Made by a program: the position numbers and the translations under genes. A DNA stretch of 48,703 bases from Actinomyces dentalis DSM 19115 (GTDB lineage Bacteria; Actinomycetota; Actinomycetes; Actinomycetales; Actinomycetaceae), in assembly GCF_000429225.1 (NCBI RefSeq), contig NZ_KE386867.1, forward strand, positions 16,458-65,160, read 5' to 3'. The number at the start of each line of letters is the position of its first letter. Position 1 is the stretch's first letter. Positions 37,380-44,200 of this stretch are shown here, one piece after another. The notes under the pieces were generated by a model. That model worked only from the letters and a program-made list of their open reading frames with translations. It made no database searches and was not told the origin of the DNA.

Positions 37380-39319
37380 GGGCCAAGCCTGCCACGCGGC
37401 GTCGGCGGGCGCGGTCGGCGCGGCGCCGGTGCCGGTGACCGCAGTGCGCGCAGGGTCCGCAGCGCGGCCGTGAGTGCGGCCGCGGATGCGGCCATGAGCG
37501 CGGCCCGGGCGGGCCCGCGGGCCACGCGCAGCAGGCGGCGCCGGGCCCGGCGGGAGACGAGGAGCGCGACCGCCGCCTCCAGGACCGCCAGGCCGACCGC
37601 CCCCGGCCAGCCCCCGGGCCAGGGGATCCGGGCGCCGGGCAGGGCGGCGAAGACGTGGGCCACGGCGGCCAGCCAGGCGCAGGAGGCCACCGCGGGCAGG
37701 GCGGCCCAGGCCGCCGCACCCGGCCACAGCGGCTCGACGAGCGCCGCCGCCAGCCCGCAGATCGTGGCCACGGGCACCGGGGGCGCCGCGATCACGTTCG
37801 CGGGCACCGACCACAGGCCCACCTGCGGCTGGAGCAGGATCAGCACCGGAGCGCAGGCCGCCTGGGCGACCAGGGGCAGGGCCAGCGATGCGGCGAGCCA
37901 GCGCGGCAGGCGCCGGGACAGGGCCGTGCGGGCGGGCCGCTCCCCCACCAGGATGCCCGCCGTGGCCGCCACCGACAGGGCGAAGCCGTAGTCGCGCGAC
38001 TGCCAGGGGTCGATGAGCACGAGGATCAGCACGGCGCCGGCCAGGGCCGGCATGGAGACCGAGCGGCGCCCCGAGGCGACGCCGGCGAGCATGACGGCGC
38101 CCATGACCCCGGCGCGCAGCACCGATCCGCCCGGGCGCACGAGGACGACCAGGCCCGTCAGCACCACGAGTCCCGCACCCGCCCGCACCCGCCGGGGCAC
38201 CACCCCGAGCCCGGTCAGCACCAGGCCCAGGACGAGGGCGACGTGCTGGCCCGAGACGGCGGTGAGATGGGTCATTGAGACCGTGCGCATCTCCTCGCGC
38301 ACCGTCTGGGGCAGGGCGTGGTCGTCGCCGAGGGCAACGCCGGGCACGAGGGCGCGGGCGCCGGGCGGCCAGCGCGGGGTCCCGTCGCCACCGTCCGGTT
38401 CGGCGGCCCGTCCGCCCGCGTCCGGTTCGGCGCCCGCGTCCGGTTCGGCGCCCGCGTCCGGTTCGGCGACGTCGGCCGGCTCGGCGCCCGCGGCCCGGGC
38501 CAGGCCCTCGCGCAGGCGCCCGACGCGGGCGAGCGAGCCCGACGGCTCGGCCAGCACCCTCACGGAGGCGCCCGCGCCCAGCCAGGCGGCCTCGGCCGAA
38601 CCGGGCTGGGCGGCCCGCAGCGGTCCGTGCACGCGGACCGTCGCCCCCAGGGGGAGGTCCAGCCACCGGGAGTCGCCGAGGACCACCGCCCTCTGACGGG
38701 AGGGGGCGCCGTCGACGCTGCGGACCCCCAGCTCGACCAGCACCGCGGGGCGACGCGCCGTCACGACCGGGCGCGGGGTGGTGTTCACGGTGGCGATGAG
38801 GGTCGCCCGGCGGGAGGCTGCGGCCGCGACGGTCAGGGGGTCGCGTTCGCGCACGTGGAGGAGGGCGGCCGTGACCCCCAGCACGCTCGCGCAGACGAGC
38901 GCGACCACCAGGGCGCTGGCGGCGACGGACCCGCGGGCGCCGCCGGGCACCTGGGCTCCGGGGCGCGGGTCGTGGCGGTGGCGCGCGGGCCGGTGGCGCA
39001 GCGCGGGCACCAGGGCGATCCCGGCCGCCGCCAGGGCGACGGCCCCGGCTCCCAGGCAGGCCCGCACATCGGCCGCGCATCCCCACCCGGCCGCGGCCCA
39101 GGCCGCGAGGGCGACGGGCGCGAGGCGCAGGTCGAGGGCCTCGGGGGCGGGCGGCGCGTCGATGCACTCCGGACGGCGGCCGGGGGCGGGCGCGTCGACG
39201 GGCGCCGCCCGGAACGCGGGCCAGCGGGCGCGGTCGGGCCAGCGGGCGCCATCGGGCGGACGGGCGCCATTGGACGAGCGGATACTGCCGGATGGACGGG
39301 CGCTGCCGGGCGATCTCAT
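37094..39319 (-). CDS. comEC: ComEC/Rec2-family DNA-uptake channel protein
   Basis: A 741-codon frame. After an Arg/Pro-rich N-terminus and two helices come the DUF4131-type soluble domain and the competence domain with MTHLTAVSGQHVALVLGLVLTGLG, many transmembrane helices and RDYGFALSVAATAGILVG. ComEC forms the inner-membrane channel for single-stranded DNA in transformation. No C-terminal metallo-beta-lactamase domain is seen. The recognisable protein ends near RTLRALRSPAP. The frame then runs about 100 codons of Arg/Pro/Ser-rich sequence into holA on another frame, stopping at 37094, an overlap of 286 bases. ATG 39319 overlaps the comEA stop (ATGA). An 18-bp triple tandem repeat (38413-38466) encodes EPDAGA units. 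Confidence 0.85.
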   Translation of the reverse strand: MRSPGSARPSGSIRSSNGARPPDGARWPDRARWPAFRAAPVDAPAPGRRPECIDAPPAPEALDLRLAPVALAAWAAAGWGCAADVRACLGAGAVALAAAGIALVPALRHRPARHRHDPRPGAQVPGGARGSVAASALVVALVCASVLGVTAALLHVRERDPLTVAAAASRRATLIATVNTTPRPVVTARRPAVLVELGVRSVDGAPSRQRAVVLGDSRWLDLPLGATVRVHGPLRAAQPGSAEAAWLGAGASVRVLAEPSGSLARVGRLREGLARAAGAEPADVAEPDAGAEPDAGAEPDAGGRAAEPDGGDGTPRWPPGARALVPGVALGDDHALPQTVREEMRTVSMTHLTAVSGQHVALVLGLVLTGLGVVPRRVRAGAGLVVLTGLVVLVRPGGSVLRAGVMGAVMLAGVASGRRSVSMPALAGAVLILVLIDPWQSRDYGFALSVAATAGILVGERPARTALSRRLPRWLAASLALPLVAQAACAPVLILLQPQVGLWSVPANVIAAPPVPVATICGLAAALVEPLWPGAAAWAALPAVASCAWLAAVAHVFAALPGARIPWPGGWPGAVGLAVLEAAVALLVSRRARRRLLRVARGPARAALMAASAAALTAALRTLRALRSPAPAPRRPRPPTPRGRLGPWHRPDPPAAAHAPPRRAPPGTRSPSRRSSSSAPARRSSPTAPSPAWWPWPATGIRRPGSPRSRPPPTSPTGSTPSSRPPCSASPGSSSSPPWSR
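38413..38466. repeat. 18-bp tandem repeat, three units, inside comEC
   Basis: Three consecutive identical copies of cgcccgcgtccggttcgg in frame, encoding Glu-Pro-Asp-Ala-Gly-Ala units in a loop between the soluble domain and the competence domain. Unit number could vary between strains. Confidence 0.85.
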
Positions 39320-40103
39320 ACGGTGGCCTGGGAGCGCAGGGCCTCGAGCTTGGCCGGACCGATGCCGGGGACGTCGGTCAGGTCGTCGACGGAGGCGAAG
39401 GGGCCGTGGCCGTCGCGGTACTCCACGATGCGCGCGGCCAGGGCCGGGCCGATGCCGGGCAGGGCCTCCAGCTCGGAGACGCCGGCGGTGTTGATATTGA
39501 CCACCCCGCCGCCGGGCGTGCTCCCGCCGGACGATCCGGCCGCCGCACCCCCGCCGGACGCGCCGGGCGGGGACGGGCCCGGGTCGGGGGCGGCCAGCTG
39601 TTCCCCCGCGTGCGGCACGCGCACCTGCTCCCCGTCGTCCAGGACGCGGGCGAGGTTGAGCTGCTCGGTGTCGGCGTCGGAGGCGGCGCCCCCGGCCGCC
39701 GCAATGGCGTCGGCCACGCGCGCGCCGTCGGCCAGTACGACGACGCCGGGCGAGACGACGGCGCCGACGACGTGGACGACGATCCGACCCGCCGGCGCGC
39801 CCGCGGGGCCGCGGCGGAACCGGGCGGCCCGGTCGCGGCGGGGTCGACGGCGGCCGCTGGGAGCCCGGTGGCGGTCGGGGAGGCGCCCCCCGATGCGCCG
39901 TCGGGGGCCGTCAGGACGGCGCGCAGCGCCAGGCCCAGCCCCAGCACGAGCAGCAGCGCGCCGAAGACCATGGCCGCGCGCGGCGCGAGGGCGAGCCGCC
40001 GGGGCCGGATGACGGGGTCGAGCGGGTCGGTGGAGCAGGCCACGCGCACGAGCTCCTCCAGACTGGTCCGCCCGTGGCCTCCGGCCACCCGTTTTCCGCT
40101 CAT
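39316..40103 (-). pseudogene. comEA: ComEA-type DNA-binding competence protein, interrupted by a frameshift
   Basis: The N-terminal half is in one frame from ATG 40103: MSGKRVAGGHGRTSLEELVRVA, then the membrane anchor AAMVFGALLLVLGLGLALRAVL and a Pro/Ala linker. The C-terminal half is in another frame: IVVHVVGAVVSPGVVVLADG and QLNLARVLDDGEQVRVP (SLBB domain) and the helix-hairpin-helix pair VNINTAGVSELEALPGIGPALAARIVEYR and LTDVPGIGPAKLEAL, ending at 39316. Joining them needs a shift equal to one missing base between about 39795 and 39860. ComEA binds incoming double-stranded DNA and passes it to ComEC. This is either a real mutation, a sequencing error in GC-rich DNA, or a programmed -1 shift. 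TAACCT (40115-40110) lies 6 bases before the ATG. Confidence 0.8.
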
Positions 40104-40109
40104 GGTCCG

Positions 40110-40115
40110 AGGTTA
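40110..40115 (-). promoter_or_regulatory. -10 box of comEA
   Basis: TAACCT on the minus strand, 6 bases before the comEA ATG at 40103. This is the same leaderless geometry as at trpL, pemK-like, hipB, degV and the HIT gene. Confidence 0.45.
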
Positions 40116-40296
40116 GGCGGGTCCGGGCGGGCCGTGCCCGGACCCTGTGGACGCCGTCCCGCCGGGGTGTCGCCGCCGCCCCCTGTGGAGCCCGGCGCGG
40201 TCCGATACGGCCCGGTCGACGCTCCCCGGGCGCCGTCGGCCCCGCGCCGGCGCCGGGGCGACCGAGGGAGAGGGCCCGGCGCAGGCGGGTCGCCGG

Positions 40297-41112
40297 TCAG
40301 TCCCGCGCCAGCGCCGGGGCGACGACGATGCCCAGGGCCCCGGGGCCCAGGTGGACCCGCGTGGCGGCGTCGACCGGGGAGCGCAGGATCGCCTCCACCC
40401 GGGTGCCCGCCTGCGCCATGGCCTCCGCCAGGTCGTTCTCCAGGGCCAGGCCCGCGCCCGGGTCGTCGCCGTAGTGGACGGCCAGGCGCACCAGCCGCAT
40501 GGGAAGGCGCGGCCGGCGCGGCGCCCCGCCGCCGGCCTCCTCCACGGCCAGGCCGATGAGGCGGCGCCGGGCCCGGCCCGCCCCGCGCACCGCCCCGATG
40601 ACGCGCAGGCCCCCCGCGTCCGCGCTGAGGATCGGGCGGATGCCCAGGGCCCCGCCCACCATCGCCGTCGTCCGGTCCATCCGCCCGCCGCGGCGCAGGT
40701 GGGAGAGACTGTCGACGAGGAAGAAGAGCCGGGAGCGGGAGGCCGAGTCCCGGGCCCGGGCGGCGCCGCGGCGCGCGTCGTCGGCGTCCGCCGCCGCCAG
40801 GGCGGCCAGGCCGAGCGCGCCGGCGCTCACGCCCAGATCCAGCACCCGCACCCGGCCGTCGAAGCGGGCGGCGGCCAGGCGGGCGTTGTCGATGGTGCCG
40901 GACAGCACGGCGGTCAGGTGCAGGGCGAGGACCTCGTCGGCCCCCGACAGGGCCGTCTCGTAGGCCTCGGCGAGTTCGGCCACCGACGGGCGGGCCGTGG
41001 TGGCGCCGTCGTCCCCCTCAATGGCGTGCAGTTCGACGACGCCGATGCCGCGCTCGGCCGCGAGCGCGGGGGGCAGGAAGGCCGCGGAGTCGGTGACGAC
41101 GGCGAGGGTCAT
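40297..41112 (-). CDS. DegV family protein (fatty-acid binding)
   Basis: A 271-residue DegV-fold protein: VVTDSAAFLPPAL at the N-terminus, then ALHLTAVLSGTIDNARLAAARF, SRLFFLVDSLSHLRRGGRM and GIRPILSADAGGLRVIGAVRG. DegV/FakB proteins bind fatty acids and present them to a FakA kinase; no fakA gene is in the window. ATG 41112 has no ribosome binding site and follows a TACGCT hexamer (41124-41119) by 6 bases, so it is probably leaderless. The position upstream of comEA matches other actinobacteria. Confidence 0.88.
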   Translation of the reverse strand: MTLAVVTDSAAFLPPALAAERGIGVVELHAIEGDDGATTARPSVAELAEAYETALSGADEVLALHLTAVLSGTIDNARLAAARFDGRVRVLDLGVSAGALGLAALAAADADDARRGAARARDSASRSRLFFLVDSLSHLRRGGRMDRTTAMVGGALGIRPILSADAGGLRVIGAVRGAGRARRRLIGLAVEEAGGGAPRRPRLPMRLVRLAVHYGDDPGAGLALENDLAEAMAQAGTRVEAILRSPVDAATRVHLGPGALGIVVAPALARD

Positions 41113-41118
41113 GGGCGC

Positions 41119-41124
41119 AGCGTA
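41119..41124 (-). promoter_or_regulatory. -10 box of degV
   Basis: TACGCT on the minus strand, 6 bases before the degV ATG at 41112. Confidence 0.45.
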
Positions 41125-41218
41125 GCCCCGTGCGGACCGCGGTCCGCGCACAGGGGCGAAGGGCGGACCCGGGCCGCAGGCGCACAGCCCGCGCGGGCCG
41201 CGGTCCGCGCCCGCTCAG

Positions 41219-41398
41219 CGGCCGATCGACGACCTCGAGCATGGACTGGAGCCGGTAGTTCTCGCCCCCGCGCAGGGCGTAGGTGATGGCGTTGTACTTC
41301 TTGCCCCAGTGGGTGGCGCGCCGGGCGGGATCGGCGGCGTTGATGTCCTCGCCGCGCTCCACGAGCCGGCGGACGAGTTCGTCGGGGCAGGGCGTGAT
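41219..41398 (-). pseudogene. remnant of an ankyrin-repeat-like gene
   Basis: One minus-strand frame reads PCPDELVRRLVERGEDINAAD, then HWGKKYNAITYALRGGENY and RLQSMLEVVDR, with the ELVRRLVERGxDINAAD and NAITYAL pattern of ankyrin repeats. It has no start or natural end: its 5' side runs into palindromic repeat family 2 copy b at 41399, and on the other side the frame passes into unrelated Arg/Pro-rich sequence. It is probably the leftover of a gene broken by insertion or deletion. Confidence 0.5.
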
Positions 41399-41516
41399 GT
41401 TCTGTCACAAAGACCCGGATCGAGCCGGAGCACGGGAGGAGAATCGTTGATATTCTGCGCTTTCGTTCGCGACCGATCCCGCCGCGAACCGCCTTTGTGG
41501 CAGATTCGGACACGCT
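41399..41516. repeat. palindromic repeat family 2, copy b
   Basis: Shares the centre ggaggagaatcgttgatat (41435-41453) and the right-arm pattern cctttg-cagatt-ggac with copy a at 13240-13361. The left arm is shorter and the arms pair imperfectly (ttctgtcacaaag against ctttgtggcagatt). It separates the ankyrin remnant from the tyrosyl-tRNA synthetase-like gene. Confidence 0.8.
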
Positions 41517-41641
41517 CCCGCCCCGGATCGCCCCAGGAACCCCAACCGCACCATCCCACGCCCGCCCATCCCAGTCACCGCGCCGACCCGGGCCCGCGGA
41601 CCGTCGCTCCCAGCGAGAAAGGCTCAATGACTCGCCATCGG

Positions 41642-43009
41642 TCACCGGGCGATGCGCGCGATCTGCTTCCCGACCCTCAAGTAGACGGGCGGGAACGGCG
41701 CCTCGGCGAGCGCGTCCCGGACCGGCCCCCTGAGAGACTCCTCGTCGATATGGAACTCCCGGTTGTCGTCGTCGACGAACCTCAAGCCGCCCTGCTTGGC
41801 GACGCGACGGATGTCCGCCCGTGAGCGGCCGCTCAGCCATTCGGCGCGCAGTGCGTCAAGAAGGCTCTCCGAGTCGCGCGACAGCTTCACAACCGGCAGA
41901 TCGAGCTCCCGGAAGGAGCGCCTCGAGAACCGTGCCCGGAACTCCGCCTGGGCCGCCTGGGCGCCCTCTCTCCCGCGAAGAACGGCGGTCACCGCGTGGG
42001 CCAGGAGGCGTTTGGCCGCCATCGGGTGGAGGGACGCGGTAGCCCTGCGGATCTCTGAGTCGGTGATCTCGGTGAGCGCGGCGAGGTAAACCGGCACGAG
42101 GCGATCGGGAACCGCCATGATCCGCCCGAATATTTCGCTCGGCGGGGCCGCGAGGGGGACGTAATTGCCCTGACTCTTGCTCATCTTGGCGCCGCTCCCA
42201 TCGATTCCCTCGATGAGCGCCGTCGTGAGGATGATCTCCGGCTCCTGGCCGCGTTCACTCATCACCCTCCGGCACATCTGCATGTTGAGCAGCTGATCGA
42301 TCCCCCCGATCTCGATGTCCGTGTCGAGTTCGGCGGAGTCGAGCGCCATGACGACGGAGTACAGCTGCTCGGCCATCGAGAGACCCGCGCCCGACGCCAT
42401 CCGCTTGCGGAAGTCCTCGCGCTGCATCGTCAGCGACACGGGAATCCGGGCCAGCAGCGAGAGGAGATCGGGAAGAGTGACCGGCTCGAGCCAGGCGCTA
42501 TTGAAGTGGAATCGCGCCTTCTCGAAGTCGAAGAACGGCGAGATCTGCTCCCGGTACGTGGCGAGATTAGCCGCGACGTCCTCACGGGTGAGGGGCGGGC
42601 GGTCCGCGGATCGCCCGCTCGGGTCCCCGATCCTCGCGGTGATGTCTCCGACGATGAAGTCCACGGTGAGCCCCATCCGTCGAAGCCGATCGGCGAGGAT
42701 GATCGGTACGGCGTGTCCGAGGTGAACCTCGGCGCCGGTCGGGTCAATTCCGAACTTGAGCGTCGCACCGGGCTCGGACAGACGGCTCGCAAGCTGATCG
42801 AGTCCGGGCAGCACATGTTCGCAGCGCGAAGCGATGAGTTCGACCTTCATGTCAATCGGCAGGTCGCGGAGGTCCAGTTCCCGACGGCGGCGCAGGACGT
42901 CGCTGAGCACTGCGATATCGGCGTCCGGACCGCTTTCGGCGGCGGCGAGTCCCGAGACGAATTCAGCCTCCGACGCGGCAAGAGTCGAACGGCGCTCAAC
43001 AGGCGGCAT
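41642..43009 (-). CDS. tyrosine--tRNA ligase-like protein, KMSKS type
   Basis: A 455-residue class I synthetase: LKFGIDPTGAEVHLGHAVP with the HLGH motif at 96-99, VDFIVGDITARIGDPSGRS, LTREDVAANLATYREQI, EIGGIDQLLNMQMCRRVM and KMSKSQGNYV. The C-terminus (GRSRADIRRVAKQGGLRFVDD) looks like an S4 RNA-binding domain. This is the TyrZ-like form rather than the KFGKS-type TyrS usual in Gram-positive bacteria. About 80 residues precede the Rossmann fold, longer than usual. Base composition is visibly lower in GC than neighbouring genes, and the gene is flanked by both palindromic repeat families, which suggests transfer. ATG 43009 has TTGGAG 6 bases upstream. It could be a second TyrRS giving antibiotic tolerance or serving a special role; amino acid specificity is not proved. 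Confidence 0.8.
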   Translation of the reverse strand: MPPVERRSTLAASEAEFVSGLAAAESGPDADIAVLSDVLRRRRELDLRDLPIDMKVELIASRCEHVLPGLDQLASRLSEPGATLKFGIDPTGAEVHLGHAVPIILADRLRRMGLTVDFIVGDITARIGDPSGRSADRPPLTREDVAANLATYREQISPFFDFEKARFHFNSAWLEPVTLPDLLSLLARIPVSLTMQREDFRKRMASGAGLSMAEQLYSVVMALDSAELDTDIEIGGIDQLLNMQMCRRVMSERGQEPEIILTTALIEGIDGSGAKMSKSQGNYVPLAAPPSEIFGRIMAVPDRLVPVYLAALTEITDSEIRRATASLHPMAAKRLLAHAVTAVLRGREGAQAAQAEFRARFSRRSFRELDLPVVKLSRDSESLLDALRAEWLSGRSRADIRRVAKQGGLRFVDDDNREFHIDEESLRGPVRDALAEAPFPPVYLRVGKQIARIAR

Positions 43010-43332
43010 AGTGGCTCCAATGAGGAGGATCGCGGGCACGGATGCAGGCGGGTCGCGCCCTGGGACTGACGGGTCAGGGGCCGGGCTCGGCGCAGTGCGT
43101 CGCAGCCGCGGCCGGCTGGGCGGCGGTGGAGCCGCACTCGAGAAGAGTACACCGGGCTCTTCCCGCCCACGGGCCTGCGACGCCGGCGAAGGCCTGTGGG
43201 CCACGACGCGGGGGCGACGTTGGAGCATGACGACGACGGACTCGGGGTTCCCCGTGGCCTCGACGCGGGGGCGGGGCGGATCGCCCCGCCGGCCGGTCCC
43301 GCAGCCGACGGCGCCCTCGGCGCGGGTTCGGC

Positions 43333-43710
43333 TCACCGGGCGCCGAGGACCATCTGGGAGATGAGGTTGTCGAGACGGCGGACATCGACCCCGCGGCCGA
43401 GCTTGATCTTGATGCGGCCGGCGCGGGTCCACAGCTCCATCTCGGCGTTATGGTCGAGATGACCGGCGTTCTCCGAGGACCACATGTCGATGCGGGAGTA
43501 CGGCAGGGAGTACAGCTCGACCTTCTTGCCGGTGATCCCCTGGGAGTCCCTGACGATGAGGCGCCGGTCGGTGAAGATGGCGGAGTCCCGGAAGGTCTTG
43601 TAGGCGACGTAGGGCTGCTCGCCCGGGACGAGGATCGGGCCGATATCGTTGGGGATGGGGCACTCGGCGACGAGTGTCCAGGCGGCGATGGCGTCGAACT
43701 CTACGGGCAC
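43333..43710 (-). CDS. PH-like domain protein
   Basis: A 125-residue protein with a bacterial PH-type (bPH) pattern: GPILVPGEQPYVAYKTFRDSAIFTDRRLIVRDSQGITGKKVELYSLPYSRIDMWSSENAGHL. The FTDRRLIVRD-GITGKKVEYxSLPYxxI series is characteristic. Such proteins are small and cytoplasmic with no defined role. GTG 43710 has GAGGAGAA upstream. The 323-base gap to the synthetase gene (43010-43332) shows no gene, only GC-rich sequence and a possible minus-strand -10 (TACTCT, 43149-43144). Confidence 0.82.
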   Translation of the reverse strand: MPVEFDAIAAWTLVAECPIPNDIGPILVPGEQPYVAYKTFRDSAIFTDRRLIVRDSQGITGKKVELYSLPYSRIDMWSSENAGHLDHNAEMELWTRAGRIKIKLGRGVDVRRLDNLISQMVLGAR

Positions 43711-43873
43711 GGGATTCTCCTCGGGGTGGGGGCGGCGCTGGGCGGGTGCGCGGCGCCGGGGCCCATGCTGCCACGGGCGCGACGCGCACGAATCCGCCCG
43801 TGTCCGTAACTGCGGACCGGGTCGACCCTGGGGCCGGTCCCGGCGGAGGAGTCTCGTCGAGGCGGGTCCGGTG

Positions 43874-44004
43874 GTGAGATCGCCGGTCAGGTCCGCGAGC
43901 ACGTCACTTAACCCGCGAGCACGTCTGCTAGAGGTACGTTTTCGAGGGTTACCCGGCGATCTCGCGGGTTAAGTGACGTGCTCGCGGGTTAAGTGACGTG
44001 CTCG
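43874..44004. repeat. palindromic repeat family 1, copy B
   Basis: Contains the 20-base unit cacgtcacttaacccgcgag at 43900-43919 and its reverse complement twice in tandem at 43961-43980 and 43981-44000. Between them lie the 21-base centre of copy A in inverted orientation with one mismatch (43920-43940) and an inverted copy of the 15-base block (43950-43964). The rest of the 490-base gap 43711-44200 holds nothing else I can identify. Confidence 0.9.
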
Positions 44005-44200
44005 TGGACCGGGTCGGGCCGGGCGGGGCAGATCCGGACCCGCAACGACCCCGGGCGGGGCGGTGAGCGCCGCCGTCGATCATCGGCGCGGACCGCCCCC
44101 GGTTCCCGGCGGCTCGCCCGGGAGGCGGCGGCGGTTCTCCTCGTGCGGCGGGGTCAGCCGCACTCTGCAGCCCGAGAGCCCGAGGCCGCGAGGCGGCGGC

